From Multifurca ochricompacta (lineage: Eukaryota > Basidiomycota > Agaricomycetes > Russulales > Russulaceae): DNA of 64,000 nucleotides. The translations under genes and the position numbers were made by a program. The stretch is from assembly GCA_022496185.1 (NCBI GenBank), contig WTXG01000015.1, positions 1-64,000 on the forward strand. The letters are read 5' to 3'. The notes under the pieces were generated by a model. The model was not told where the DNA came from. It saw only the letters and a program-made list of their open reading frames with translations, and made no database searches. Shown here piece after piece: positions 9,880 to 24,185 of the stretch (position 1 is its first letter; the number at the start of each line of letters is the position of its first letter).

Positions 9880-11570
9880 TTAATGGACCCCACCACCACA
9901 TTGACGAGGATCTCGTGTCCACCAAAGTCTGATCTGTCTCAGATTGTCGTCGTTGGTGCACCTTACCTCGTCTTTTTGTTCTTGAGCGCCGCTCAGCCTC
10001 AGCCTCGACCACAACTTTCTCTTCCTCCTCCTCCTCCTCTTCCTCTGCCCCCCTCGCCCCGTCCCAATTCGCCCTCGGTGCACAAGCCGCTCAACACCCT
10101 CCATCTCAAACTCCGCTTGTGCCACTTCCCTCTCCCGCATCCCAAACGAACCAAGGCCCCAACCCGAGGTTGCGGGCACATCTGCGGGCGAGCCCTCGAC
10201 GCCAAAGACATCTCGTATGTGCTCGGTACGCTCAATGGCGCGGCGGCGCGCGGCGCTGACGTGCGCGTTACGAACGTAGCGGTAAGCGCTCCGCGCGAGG
10301 GACCATGGCCAGTACCCGCCGCTTTCATTATTATGTGTGCTGCTGCTACTGCTGCTGCGCCGTCCTCGTGTCGACACTGTACCGGACTTTGAGGACGCAG
10401 GGAGGGATTCCGTGTCAAAGCCCCTTCTCCCCCTTACCACTTCTGTCGTGCTGGAGCCCGTCTTCTCTATGGCAGTGGTGGAGGCGGGGGTTGGACGGCC
10501 GCCAGAGATGGCATACCACGCTTCTCGAAGACGCTCTCTTTGTTCCCTCTTGCGGACCTCACGAATCACTCTGCGTTTGCGGCGTTTCTCGGCGCGGCGA
10601 AGCCACTCGTCAACCTCACCGATGCCCATGCCTGCGCCAACCCACCACCACCAGCCAAGGAAGCTCTGCCACAGTACGACGGCGCCGGTCAGGCCTGTCA
10701 CCCACTCGAATTGATCACGTGATGGTATGTACACAATGGTAAGGGCAGTGGAGACGAGGGCGAGTAGGATCGCGCCGACGCCGAAAGCCGCCGTGCCGCC
10801 GTCTGTTCGCCACGCCTGTTTGCGGTTCACGATGAAGCCCCAAATGGCGAGTGAAAGGGTGAAAAGGATGGAGAGGGTGGCATTGCAGACGTTGCGCACT
10901 GCGCTAGCGGTAGAGACGAAAGAAGATTTCGGATGGAGCGGCGCAAGCTGCGTCACAGCGGCGAGGATGGCGAGCGGCCCTAGTAGGATAAAGATGAGCT
11001 GCGCCTCAAGGCGGGATGGGTACATGAGGGAGAGAAATTGGATGTGGGTGATCTAAAATGGCGGCACCAAATATGTGATGAATTTAGTAGTAAAGGGAAG
11101 ATGAGATGACACACTTGGGTGAGCGCTGAAACCATAGCATTCATAAAGAGCCAGGCAATTAGGCCGCCCCTTGACCAGCCTTCGTTGGTGGTAGGATCAA
11201 TGAGAGGGGGTAAATCGACGGCAATGTACTCGAGCATGAACGGCCAGGCTTGGCTCTGTTGCATGGTGTCGTTGATGATTAGACAGAGACAGGCAATCTC
11301 CGAGGCAAGTAGCGTGACGGCGGCGGAGATTTGAAGAAAGAAATTCACCCGGGCGAGGCGCACATGGTAGGGAGCAGTAAAGAGGAGCTGAATGAGAAGA
11401 ATAGAGACGAGGGTGAGAGTGATGCCAGTGACAAAAATCTGAATTGGGAGAGAGCGGGCGAAAATTGGACGATAGGATAGATAAGGATTTGTTGTGTAAC
11501 CACTGTAGTTATTTGAGTCAGCTGGTGGAAAGAATGGTGGTAGCGGGTCAGACAGACCCAGAGCCATCAT
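9880..11570 (-). CDS. orphan seven-transmembrane protein
   Basis: The start is ATG at 11570 (MMALGLSDPLPPFFPPADSN). One phase-0 intron (11114-11053, GTGTGT...TTTTAG) joins ...MVSALTQ to ITHIQFLSLMYPSR. The product is about 540 aa. Seven hydrophobic segments are visible: IQIFVTGITLTLVSILLIQ, NFFLQISAAVTLLASEIACL, GLIAWLFMNAMVSALT, LIFILLGPLAILAAVTQL, NATLSILFTLSLAIWGFIV, FGVGAILLALVSTALTIVYI and WVTGLTGAVVLWQSFLGWWW. A long basic, Ser- and Arg-rich tail follows (KRRKRRVIREVRKREQ). The topology resembles a 7-TM receptor with a cytosolic tail, but no known receptor motif was recognised. The function is unknown; the gene-like codon pattern and clean splice site argue it is real. Confidence 0.78.
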
Positions 11571-12632
11571 GGGATGAAGTCGTAGTCGAGTTGTAAGTTA
11601 AGATAGGGACACTTTTGGTCATCCTTCTTCTTTGATAATAAGTCAGGGTTTGGGTTGGTCGGGGGTCGGGGTCCTTCTGATTTCTGATTTCTGATTACTC
11701 GTTGCTATTTCTTGGCTCTCGGCGTTGGCCTTGGCCTTGGCAATAATTCTTGGCTTGGCTTTAGCTAAACGAAATTTCGTACCTGGAACCTGGTGTAGGG
11801 AAAGAGTAAGGGGGAAGGGGATTCTCTTTAATTCTAGTGTGAGATATTAAATTCTCCGTACTCGTACTTGTCGCACCAGTAACAGCAGTCTAGAGCCATA
11901 ACACGGCGGAGTATACGGAGGTGGCGAAGGTGAAGGTGGAGGCAGAGGTGACAATCTGAACCGAACCGAATCGAACCGAATCGAACCAAGGCGAGGCCCC
12001 ATTCCCCGCCCTTCGCGCACTGATACAGAGCTATGCCAGCAGGCTACGACAACATTTACCCAATAGCGTCGATGCTATGCTCTTCACTCAGACGATGTGC
12101 GTCTTTGTTGCACGTCTCTCAAACGTCTATCGTGAGACCCTCACACACGTATGCATCTTCGTGCGTCTCTTCTTTCCCTCTCCCTCCTACACGCCATCTG
12201 TTCCCGTGCTTTGGAATGCCTGAACGACCAGCCTTCAAGAACACGTTTTCTCAATTTGCGGCCCATGTCACAAAGGTCCATCCTGGTCTAGGCGTACGCG
12301 TTTGAGACTTGGGTGGGGTTTGACCATCGACCGACTGTACCCAATGAAAGTGGGACACTTTGTGTTCGGGAAGGAGCTTTCTGGGCGGTTTCAGCCGCTT
12401 GTCAACGCATTACTAGTCGCGTACTGCAATGATATGATATTCGGTGTGAAGGATACTACGTGCACTGTGCAACTAACTATAACTACCATCCTACATCCGG
12501 TACGATTAAGCGCCTGTGGTTCGGAGTTTAAATAAACGGGGTTCGCCGTTACGTGTCTCCTCGCCGTCGCTGCTCTTGGAATCCTTTTCTCTTTTACCGC
12601 GAGTCCGAGAGTACTTTACACCCCCGAAAGTC
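11571..12632. other. intergenic region upstream of two divergent genes
   Basis: It holds the promoters of the 7-TM gene (left) and KIN17 (right). Short imperfect tandem motifs occur at about 11958-11985 (CCGAACCGAATCGAACCGAA) and TTTCTGATTTCTGATTACTC at about 11679. Plus-strand frames at 12033-12305 and 12302-12535 have no recognisable similarity or splice partners and are not called. Confidence 0.4.
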
Positions 12633-13645
12633 ATGCCGCGCGCTGAAGGTGCATTTATTCTCTAACAATTAGAACTGAAATTGATATATTGCAGTGGGAA
12701 CACCAAAATGGGTTGCCAACAATATGAAGTCAAAGGGCCTGCAGCGTCTGCGGTGGTATTGCCAGGTCTGCCAGAAGCAGTGCCGCGATGAGAATGGCTT
12801 CAAGATGCATGTCTCTTCAGAGTCCCACTTGCGACAAATGATAGTCGTAGGCGAGAATGCGGGGCGACACATTGCCGATTTCTCAGCGCAATTTCAGAGC
12901 GAATTTGTTAGACTTCTCTCCCGCCGGTGCGTCTGCCTATCCTCCCTTCCGCGATGCTTCATTATTGTCTCTCGAAAGATTTGGCACAAAGCGCGTTAAG
13001 GCCAACAACGTTTATCAGGAGTTCATCCAAGACAAACATCATCTACACATGAATGCCACACGTTGGGTGACTCTCACCGAGTTCATCAAACATCTTGGCC
13101 GCACGGGCGTCGCTCACGTTGACGAGACCGATAAGGGCTGGTTTATTGCATGGATTGATCGCAGCCCAAAAGCCCTCGAGAAGCAGGAAGCGTCGCTCCA
13201 GAAGGAACGTGCGACGATGAATGACGAGCAGCGCGAGCGGCTTCTCATCGCAGAGCAAATCGAACGGGCAGAGCGAGAGGCGCGCAACAAGGGAGAAGGC
13301 ACGTCTGCGGCGGATTCTGCTGAGGAAGAGAAAAGGCGAGAGGAAGGTCTGCAGCGTGAGGAGGGCGACAAGAAGCTTGTGCTCTCACTGTCTGCTAGGC
13401 TCTCATCTTCAGCGACGCAGTCTGAGGGCTTCAAACTCACCCCCCCCAAACAACTCGTCAACCCACTCAAAGCTAACCCCCTCAAACGACCCAATCCGCT
13501 GAAGCAAGCATTTGCGGGTCCTAGCACAGCTGAGAAGGTTGGCGGGAAGCGGAAAGAGACGCCTCTCTCGGCTTCGGAGAAGCTCATCTTGGAGGACCAG
13601 GAGCGGAAGCGTCGTCGGATGGAGCGAGAGAGCAGAGCCAATTAG
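12633..13645 (+). CDS. KIN17: Kin17 DNA/RNA-binding zinc-finger protein
   Basis: Kin17 is a conserved nuclear protein linked to DNA replication and repair and to pre-mRNA processing. A micro-exon 1 (12633-12648) encodes MPRAE, followed by a 46-nt intron (12649-12694), exon 2 (12695-12926), a 52-nt intron (12927-12978) and exon 3 (12979-13645). The spliced protein reads MPRAEVGTPKWVANNMKSKG. It has the C2H2 finger WYCQVCQKQCRDENGFKMH and the Kin17 winged-helix region with FGTKRVKANNVYQEF, HMNATRWVTL and DETDKGWFIAWIDR. A long charged central region and a Lys/Arg-rich end (QERKRRRMERES) follow. The product is about 304 aa; the animal C-terminal SH3-like KOW region is not present, as in many fungal homologues. 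The reading frame is intact throughout. Confidence 0.95.
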
Positions 13646-14025
13646 GCGGATTATTTGTGTACGTTTTAGCTCGTGAGTGCTGCACTGTATCTTATCTTTC
13701 TTGCTCCATCGGCGCTACTGGAGCTTATCTGGACTCGGTCATTGACCCAGTATTGACCCGTGCCGGTCCCCCTCGCCAACCTCGGTAACGAATTGCGGCT
13801 TCCAATGTATTCTCTGCGAGGTTACGATGGCCCAGCCCAGGGACTGATATTTCTTAGCGTACAACACCGAGGATAATAATTTTTTTCAAGAGACTACCCA
13901 CAAGTATTTTTAATTACGATTCCTCCCTACCCGTCTCTGGTTTTCAGTTCTGGGAAGACCTGTCGACTCGAGAACGGATGCTAATGAGCATGGAACTCAC
14001 TCTTCTATGCGACACAACTGATCAC
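13646..14025. other. short convergent intergenic spacer
   Basis: It lies between the 3' ends of KIN17 and the minus-strand hypothetical gene. An ATAATAATTTTTTT tract near 13870-13885 may act in transcript ending. Nothing else is seen. Confidence 0.4.
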
Positions 14026-14750
14026 CTAATCTCGTATATCGCGATTAATGTCTGCTATCCCAAGATCGAACCAAATCTCTGCAGGTATCGCCTCTGCTAT
14101 ATCATCCATAGCCGCCTCCTCATGCGTGCCGTATCCATATCCACACTCTTCCTCCACAGCCTCTGCAAAGCGTAGCAGGCTTGCGTTCGTTAGTTTGCAC
14201 TGCGCCCTACCACTTTTGCGTGACGTGGTGTTGACATCGTGCTGCGAGATAACGCGCAGACGCGTGCTGCGGTCATGCGTCGTCCATTGTACGCAACCAT
14301 CCCATGGGAAGCTCTGCCCACCTGGTTCGACACGGAGAACATCTGCATTTGTTTCTACGCTCGTATTTGTACTAGCGTCGTCATTGGGTGTCACCTCGGT
14401 CGGGCCAGCGATCGGCAACGCGAGGCTTGGCGGTATGGAATCACGCCTCTGAGAAACACATTGAATAGTGAGCTCGGTGTCGCCGGTGAGGTGGCGGCCA
14501 GGTCGACGACGAGGCCGACATGCCGACGTGCTATCATTGAGCGTTTTTCTGCGCTTGGGGTTGGTGTTGGTTGTGGAGAATGGGCAAAGACGATGTATGT
14601 GCCAAGCGCGATGGGCTTCGGTTTGGGATCAGGTGCGGGGGTTCCAGGTACTGGTACGTCATACGTAGAAAACGGATGTCGTTGCTGTTCGCTTTCGCCC
14701 ATCGCGAAGAGAGAAGAATATTGTTGTATCCACTTATCTAGGGATGCCAT
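14026..14750 (-). CDS. hypothetical protein, probably single exon with one frame break
   Basis: The start is ATG at 14750 (MASLDKWIQQYSSLFAMGES); the end is 14026 (...IADINRDIRD). The first frame runs to about 14435 and includes ALGTYIVFAHSPQPTPTPSA and LFNVFLRGVIP. The second frame resumes PSLALPIAGPTEVTPN and contains GGQSFPWDGCVQWTTHD and NASLLRFAEAVEEECG. One missing base at about 14431-14438 would join them into one protein of about 240 aa; no intron fits there. I recognise no domain. The start is 151 bp from the ARP6 start in the opposite direction. An alternative is two unrelated short frames, but both have coding-like composition and adjoin exactly. Confidence 0.6.
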
Positions 14751-14901
14751 TTTATGTCTTGACTTAGACGGGACGTAGACACATTTAAAAAAGGCCAATG
14801 ATGGTCGGCAAAGCGGCCCGGTTAACACAACCATGGGAGCCACAACTTGTGAATGTGAACTTGAACTTGAACTTGAACACTTGAAAAAGCGTAAGCGATT
14901 C
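14751..14901. promoter_or_regulatory. bidirectional promoter, hypothetical gene / ARP6
   Basis: Only 151 bp separate two divergent start codons, so the promoters must overlap. A tandem hexamer (TGAACT repeated about four times, GTGAACTTGAACTTGAACTT) lies at about 14854-14878, close to the ARP6 start. Confidence 0.6.
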
Positions 14902-16729
14902 ATGAAGCGCATACCGATCATTGTTCTGGATAATGGTGCATCAAGTGTCAAAGTTGGTATCACCACCTCACAGAAGGACGTGAGGTAGGTGTGATCCCAT
15001 TTCCTCTGCCATCTACACCCATATAATATCTGAACTCTCCTCGGCTGGCACTATACAGGATAGTGTCCAATGCAATCGTGAGATCCAAAGGGGACAAGAT
15101 AACTTACTTTGGGCACGAGTTCGACACCTGCAAGGACTTCTCGTCGTTGCATTTCAGACTACCTTTCGAGCGGGTAGGCACTCTTTACTCTCCAGTCGTT
15201 GACAGTATTTCCTATATGCTTGTAAAGGGCTACCTAGTCGATTGGGATGCGCAGAAAGCTATTTGGGATGGCATATTCTCAGACCAGGTCCTCAACGTAA
15301 GAATACACCCCGCTATGAATCTTATTCCAACCGCTCAACTCTGGATAGATCGACACGGCGGAAACATCGCTTCTTATAACAGAGCCATACTTCAACCTTC
15401 CGAACATTCAAGAGGTCTACGACCAGTTTATCTTTGAGGAATACGAGTTTCAGTCGTATCTTGGCTCCACGGGTGTGTCATCCTCTTTTGGGTGAAGAGT
15501 GGTGGCGTTGGTACATATTTCGCGTTGTGCAGCCGCGGCTCTGGTTCCCTTTGGTCAACTGTTTTCAAGTCCAGGGTTGCCGAAACCCGAGTGCATACTT
15601 GTCGTGGATGCAGGCTTCAGCTTTACTCACATCGTGCCAATTATGGGAGGTACCGTCCTTTGGTCGGCCGTTAAAAGGTGTGTGGGCTGTCAGGCGGGCA
15701 ATGCATAGAAATATGCGCGAGTTACGAGTTGATGTCAGAATAGATGTTGGTGGGAAGCTCTTGACGAACCACCTCAAAGAGCTCGTCTCTTTTCGTCAAT
15801 GGAACATGATGGAAGAAACGTATATTATGAATGACGTCAAGGAGAAGTGCTGCTACGTCTCGACGCAATTTGCTGTAGATCTCGAAACTTGTAGGTTCGC
15901 ACTGTCCGTCGAGCCTAGCCATGTCCATTCGACTTATCTTCCGGGGCCGTCAGAAGCGATAAGACTCATAATACTATTGTACAAGAATACGTGCTTCCTG
16001 ACCTCTCAAGAAATCGGCGCGGATACATACGCCAGCCTGACGATCCGCCCGTTGATGGCGAGCAGATCCTTTATATGGGCAACGAGCGCTTTTCCATTCC
16101 TGAGGTTCTGTTCTGCCCAGATCATATAGGTACGTCTGTCCTTCGCGAAGCGTGGCGCGTGTAGGGAATGACGTCGTGTACCTTAGGATTACACCAGGCT
16201 GGATTAGGCGAGGCCATCGTCCAGTCCATCAGTTTGCTTCCTGAGGACTTGCAAGGCATGTTCTGGGCAAACATCGGCCTGATCGGTGGAAGTACGAAGT
16301 TGCCTGGATTCGCTGCACGCTTGTGAGTGTCTCGACGACTGCGCGGTACCTGTCCTATTGACTACGATAACTATAGAATGGCAGAACTACGTCCGTGCGC
16401 TCCTGCAGACTGTGAGATAAAGATCTACGAATCCAAAGAGTACGGGTGTCTGTGACTTTGCAGTAGCAAAGTGGCATGTATTGATTGATTGATGGCTCAG
16501 TGCGATAACGGAAGCTTACAAAAGTGCAATGGCGCTGGCAATGACATCCACTTTCTCAAACTTGGCAGTAACTCGCGCGGAGTATCTCGAGGGAGGAAGC
16601 GGCTACTGCAGGAGAAAATTCGGGACGGACTATGAGCGAGGTGGAAATGAAGAATATAGACGAACGTCCCCACCATCAGTGCCTGTGAAAGTGCGCACGC
16701 GGACGGTCTCGGCTGCAAAGCGAAGATAA
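14902..16729 (+). CDS. ARP6: actin-related protein 6
   Basis: Arp6 is a subunit of the SWR1-type chromatin remodeller that deposits histone H2A.Z, and acts in the nucleus. The start is ATG at 14902, giving [20 protein letters not shown], an actin-fold phosphate-1 loop. Later segments match Arp6 closely: [100 protein letters not shown] and [19 protein letters not shown]. About nine introns of 50-75 nt are needed. One junction (about 15893-15953) does not join in a consistent phase and may hide a one-base error. The end is [18 protein letters not shown] and a basic tail. Several plus-strand frames across this gene (for example 15434-16129) are intron read-through. Confidence 0.93.
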
Positions 16730-16740
16730 ACTCTTCGCTA

Positions 16741-16775
16741 TTATTTTATTTTATTTTATTTTATTTTATTTTATT
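16741..16775. repeat. (TTTTA)n pentanucleotide microsatellite
   Basis: About seven tandem copies of TTTTA lie just after the ARP6 stop codon and may be transcribed as part of its 3' UTR. Slightly downstream, GGTTGCGGTTGCGGTTGC (about 16893-16910) is a second short tandem repeat, close to the importin promoter. Confidence 0.9.
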
Positions 16776-17101
16776 AGAAAAACGTTATTGGGTTTAGGGT
16801 ACCTTCGGAGGAGGAATGAAAAAGAGTAAGAGTACAATGAACGAATAACTGTGTCGTTTTCGAAATTGGACGCGCGTGGACGCGTCGCGATTGCGGTTGC
16901 GGTTGCGGTTGATTTGTCGTCGTCCCTATAAAACTCAAAAAATTTGACCTTGATTCTTACTCTTTCCTACTCTTTCATCGATACCCATCCCATCCATACC
17001 CTGCACGACCTGAAAACGACCCTCGAAATTGTAAAGTAAGCTCTCACACAACGCTGCCAATCACGCGCCGCTCAGCTCCAGTATCATAGGTACGAGCAGA
17101 T

Positions 17102-20100
17102 ATGGATCTCCAGTCTCTGACACAACTCTTCTCTACAACATACGACTCTAACCCCAACACTCGCAAGGCTGGTGAACTTGCCGTACGAAAGGTGCGTGTT
17201 CCCAGCATGGCAGCATTCATTTGTCCTGTGGCTTCGTGTTTTGTGCCATCATAATTAATCATCTCTTGCTTTTCATCATTGCAGCTTGCCGGCCAGGAAG
17301 GTGTAATCCCTAGTCTCCTGCAGATAATCGCGTCACATAATGTCGAAATGTACGTGTGATACTGTTTTCTGAGCCAATCGCTTACTTTATCGCTACTCTT
17401 GTGCCTTTTTTTTACCATCACACAGCGCGACCCGCCAAGCTGTTTCCGTCTGGATTAAAAACCGCGTCGCATCCTCTTATGGCGCAGAGCCCGCGCGTGC
17501 AGGTCCTGACTACAAGCCGATCTCGCCTGCTGACCGCGTGTCCCTGAAGAACAGCATCCTTCCGCTATTGGCCACTTCCCCGTCTCGTGTGATCACTGTC
17601 CAGCTCGCAAGCACTCTCAAAACGCTTATCTCGCATGACTTTCCGGAGAGATGGCCCGAGCTACTCGGCGGTGCCAAAGCGCTTCTCGCGAGCAGCAACA
17701 TCCGCGACGTCGGTGCGGGTACCGTTGTTGTGCTCGAGATGGTCCGCGCTTTCCGGTGCGCCCCTATACCCCCTAACATAGCTTCCACGTTTTCCCGGCA
17801 AGCTGACTTACCGCTCTACAACCCAGATTCCGCCAGAAGAGCGAGATTCTGACGGGCATCGTCGAAGAGACCTTTGGGACCCTCGTCACGCTCGCTACTA
17901 ATCTACTCAACTCCCCGCCTCCCGGGGTTGAGCAAGAGATCCCCGCCATCCTGCATTTTATTCTCAAGTCTTACAAGCACTCCATCGTATTAAACCTGTC
18001 TAGATATCAGCAGAGTGCGGAGAGCCTTGTTCCATGGGGTCGGCTGCTCTTCCAGGTCGTGAATCTTCGCATTCCGGATGACGCTGTCCCTGCAGACGAA
18101 GAGGAGCGGGAGCGCAGCGAGTGGTGGAAGGCAAAGAAATGGGCTTGTGGAATTCTGGCAGGCTGTTCCACCGGTACAATATTTAGCCCGACCTCTTATG
18201 GGAAAGGAGCTAATTGCTTGTCTAGGTTTGGCAATCCGTCCCAGTTGCCTAGCCCGTTGCAAGAAGAATACGGGGCATTTGCGCAGCACTTTGTGACAGC
18301 GTTTGCGCCCGAGATCTTTAAGGTGTATCTTCATCAGATAGAATTATATGTTTCAGGACAGGCCTGGCTCTCCAATAAGTGCCAGTACCAGATTCTCCAG
18401 TTCTTCACTGAGTGGTTCGTCATATCTTTTCTCATACCCAGTGACGCTGATGCCATGAGAACTCAGCGTAAAGCCACAAAGCACATGGGCCCTACTCAAG
18501 CCGCACTTTGAATCGCTTATTTCGAACTTCGTCTTCCCAAATTTGTCTTTCACAACTCCCAGGCAAGAATTATGGCATTCCGACCCAATCGACTATACTC
18601 GCACATCTATTGGTACTTTCCCATCAGTTTTCTACCTTCTCAGCAGATCCTCGGCTGATGTCATTACCTGATAGATGAATATGAAAATTATTCCTCCCCA
18701 GTGGCTGCAGCAACAACCTTCCTCTGCCAGCTTGTCAGCAGCCGCACCAAGGCGACGTTCCTTCCGATTCTTGGTTTTGTCAACAGCATTCTTGATGCAC
18801 ATCCTGCGGCGCCACAACGCTTCGGTGCCCTTAACATGCTTTCCGCGCTCGCCCCATTTGCGATGCGCCACCCCGATGTAAAACGCAAGATGGAAGATTT
18901 CACATTGCAGCACGTGTTGCCAGAATTTACAGCGCCAGAGGGTTATATGCGTGCTGTGGTTCGTGTTCTTTTTTTTTTTTTGAGTACTGGACCATGTCCC
19001 CGTTAATGAACAAACCGCGCAGGCAAATGAAGTTGTTGCCGCGGAAGTGCGCAATCACATAAGCTGGACTGGCGACGAGGTGTGCCGCCGTCTCCTTGCG
19101 TGTCTCGTCGGTCTGTTGAATAGTTCACTATAGAAGCTCAGCAAGGTTTTCCGTGCTGTGGTCGCGGGACTGGATGACCCAGAGCTGCCGGTTCGCGTAC
19201 ATGCAGCATTGACGCTGACCGAAATGGTTTCTTCGCACGAGTCCGTCAAAGCTGCAGTTTCTCCCCAAGTTGGAAAAGTCATCCAAGGTATGCCCCCGCT
19301 ACGTTAGACATGTTCAGGTTTGGTCTCATCATTCTGTAGACTTGCTGAAACTTTCCGACGAGACGGACCTTGACATCCTCAATAGTAGCATGGAAACCAT
19401 GGTCGAGCACTTCCAAGATGAACTCTTACCTGTTGCGGCACAGTTGACCGCACGCCTGGTGTGTAATCTTCCACTCTCGTTGTACGTCCTTTCTTAACGT
19501 GAAGCAGTGCGAATCATATATGCGCCTTGTACGGGAAGCGATTGCGAACGAAGAGAACGCCCCCAAGGGTGATGACCTAGAGACGCTCATGGATGCTGAG
19601 AGTGACGATGATAAGACATATGCCGCGATGGGTGTCGCGAAAACCCTTAGCACTGTGAGAGTTTTGGAAGGGGCTTCGAGCATCACATAGGCTCACACGT
19701 CCACAGATCGTATCGTCCATCGACTCGTCACCGGAGATTCTCGCACAGGTGCAGGAGGTCATCATCCCTATTATTAGGCACACCCTAGAGAAGAAGGTCC
19801 TTGGTACGTGGCTGGGGCATGTGACAAAAAAAGGACCGTTACCTGTTGGCTGACGAGCGTTGAAGATTTGTTTGATAACATGTACGAGCTGGTGGATAGC
19901 CTCACTTTCAAGTCGCGCAGCATCTCCCCAAATATGTGGCCCGTGTTCGAGCTGACATATGAACTGTTCCGGTCGGATGCGATAGACTTTTTAGATGGTA
20001 GGAAAAGAACCCCCCCTTATGTCTGCCAAGATGACCAATGCTGACTTGAACCCTCCTAGAAATGCTCCCATCTCTCGACAACTTTGTGTCGTATGGCACA

Positions 20101-21412
20101 GACGTGTTCCGTGCTCGCACTGACTACCGTCAAAAGGCGCTTGACATTTACATCACGGCGCTCTCCAGCGACCACCTGGGCGAGAACGACCGCGTGAACG
20201 GGTGCAAGCTGGCCGAGTCACTCCTGCTCAACCTGCGCGGGCACATCGATGACGTGAGCTCGCTATCCTCGCTTGCCTAGCTTCATCTCATCTCATGTTT
20301 ACAATGACTTGACGCGCGCAAACAGCAACTCCCACAAATCATCGCAACTGCGTTTAGTCACCTTGACAAGGCCGAAACTAAGGCATTCGAATTAGCGAAC
20401 CTCGAAGTGCTCATCAACACGGTGCTCTACAACCCAGGCGTAGCCCTTGCGTTGATGGAAGCTCAGCGCCCCAATGGTGCGCGCATATTCTTCGACCGCT
20501 GGTTCGTAGCCGTCAATGCGGAGCGTGGGTTGCCGCGCGTGCACGACAAAACGCTGTCGATTGTCGCTCTCTCTGCTCTTCTTGAGATGGAACCCAGTGC
20601 TGTTCCAGCGGAACTACGCGAAGGATGGCCAGGTATCGTCGGCGGGGCGATCCGAGTATTTAAGGGCCTGCCGAAGGCTGTCACGGGTACGTGATTGGGT
20701 TTTCTCCCTTCCCACTCTTTCGGGGTTGCGGAGCAAGGGCGGTGGACTGACTGCCGTAGCAGCGCGCAAGGCGCTGCAAGAATCTCTGCATGACGATGAA
20801 GACGAAGATGACGAGGATGAGCAACGATATCTGAACCTGAACGAGGAAGAGGGCGACGTGTGGGACGAAGACTCGGCGTATATCGAGATGCTCGCAAAAG
20901 AGGTGGGCGGTCAATCCCTTCCCCTTACACTACTTCCCTTTGCACTACTGCATAGTGTTGTTCAAGTGATTGAGGACTGGTCATTACAGGGTCAACGCCT
21001 GCGCGAGGCAGCTGAACGAAGAGAGCATGATCCAGACGGTGGTGCGTCGGACGTGTCGGACGAAGAAGAGATTGAGGAGGAACTCGGCTTCATCTCACCT
21101 CTCGACGCAGTAAACCCGTACGTGACGTTTAAGCAAGCACTTACGGGTACGTCCTCTTTCTTTTGGTCCGATCTTGGTAAATGCGGGCCAATAGGCTGAC
21201 GATATCCCTCCCTCCCCTCCCCCCTTTCCCCGCCATTCAACCCCACCGGTGTGTTGGGTTATGTTACAGCGCTCGAGGTGAAGGATCGTGTAATGTACCA
21301 GGCGTCGACGACCGCACTTAATGTCGAGCAGCAGACGCTGCTAATGGAGATCATGCGGATTGCAGAAGAGGTTGCGGTTGTCGGTAGGACGACGGTCGCG
21401 GGTGTACCATAG
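17102..21412 (+). CDS. NMD5: importin-beta family karyopherin (importin-7/8, Nmd5/Sxm1 type)
   Basis: It is a nuclear import receptor that binds Ran-GTP and carries cargo such as ribosomal proteins and histones. The start is ATG at 17102 (MDLQSLTQLFSTTYDSNPNT). Features in order are the importin-beta N-terminal repeat (AGQEGVIPSLLQIIASHNVE, RQAVSVWIKNRV, DFPERWPELL), Cse1-like HEAT repeats (CQYQILQFFTE, DEYENYSSPVAAATTFLCQL, AAPQRFGALNMLSALAPFAM), and an acidic C-terminal segment (DDEDEDDEDEQRYLNLNEEE, WDEDSAYIEMLAKE) typical of importin-7. The end is ...VAVVGRTTVAGVP. About a dozen short introns fit GT-AG. One break at 18157-18158 (a GG read where GGG restores the frame into RLFHRFGNPSQLP) is treated as a consensus error. 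The product is about 1,040 aa, normal for the family. Confidence 0.93.
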
Positions 21413-22164
21413 TTCTCGACTTTTTAACGAGTTATGATGACGTTGTAGGCTCGCCAGTTTTTTTTTTTTTCTTTTTTTTTCTTTTTTTTTGTTTGTTTTG
21501 TTGTTACTGGCTTTGGATTTTGAAATTGGTTTTGGCACTTTTGGAACTCTGGAAAAAGTTGATGATCGGATATGATGATATGGTGGTTGTTGGTCTTTTT
21601 ACCGCGCGCTTTTGATGGGATAGATTTTTCTTTTCTTTCTTTCTCTCTCATTCTCATCATTTTGCAATGTAAGTAAAGGAAGGAAAGGAAGGAAAGGGAT
21701 GACCGTTTGTTGAAATTTATAACATTGATTGTACCTGCCCCAAAAGTTCGGAGGGAATTAGATTACAATCCGACTATCGATCTCACACACACACACACAT
21801 ACGAGGTACGGGTACGAGTGGGAAGGAAACAAAGTAAGGAAAGGAAGAAAAACGAACAAATGGTGACCTTGACATAGCAAGAATAGTTTAGATTATCCGG
21901 GTAACAGTAGCAGAGGAGTGAAGTGGGGGAAGCAAGTGGGGGATGTCTATGTATGTATGTTTGCTATGTACAATAGCTATGCTATGTTCTATGCGGTTAG
22001 GTGGCGGTAAGGGTTCGAGCCCAGTCGAATCTATCTAACTCAAATCCCAAATCAATCATAAAACGAAAGGTGGTGAGGTCATCGTGCTATTTGGGCGTAA
22101 GAGCGTGAGGTCGTTGTTAAAGATGTGATGTGTGTGTGATGCGATACGCTGATTGATGATGAGG
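21413..22164. other. convergent intergenic region, low-complexity
   Basis: It contains the 3' UTRs of the importin and zinc-finger genes. T-rich runs occur at about 21458-21503, GGAAGGAAAGGAAGG at about 21680 and (CA)n at about 21785-21800. GGGTTCGAGCCC at about 22008 resembles a tRNA B-box, but no cloverleaf can be folded around it. No gene is seen. Confidence 0.5.

Positions 22165-24185
<2,021 letters not shown>

Noticed and set aside
15434..16129. 231-codon plus-strand frame inside ARP6
   Set aside because: It is read-through of ARP6 introns; the spliced ARP6 product uses other frames for most of this interval.
21995..22030. tRNA-like B-box (GGTTCGAGCCC)
   Set aside because: The T-stem pairs over only two or three bases and no acceptor or anticodon arm can be folded around it.
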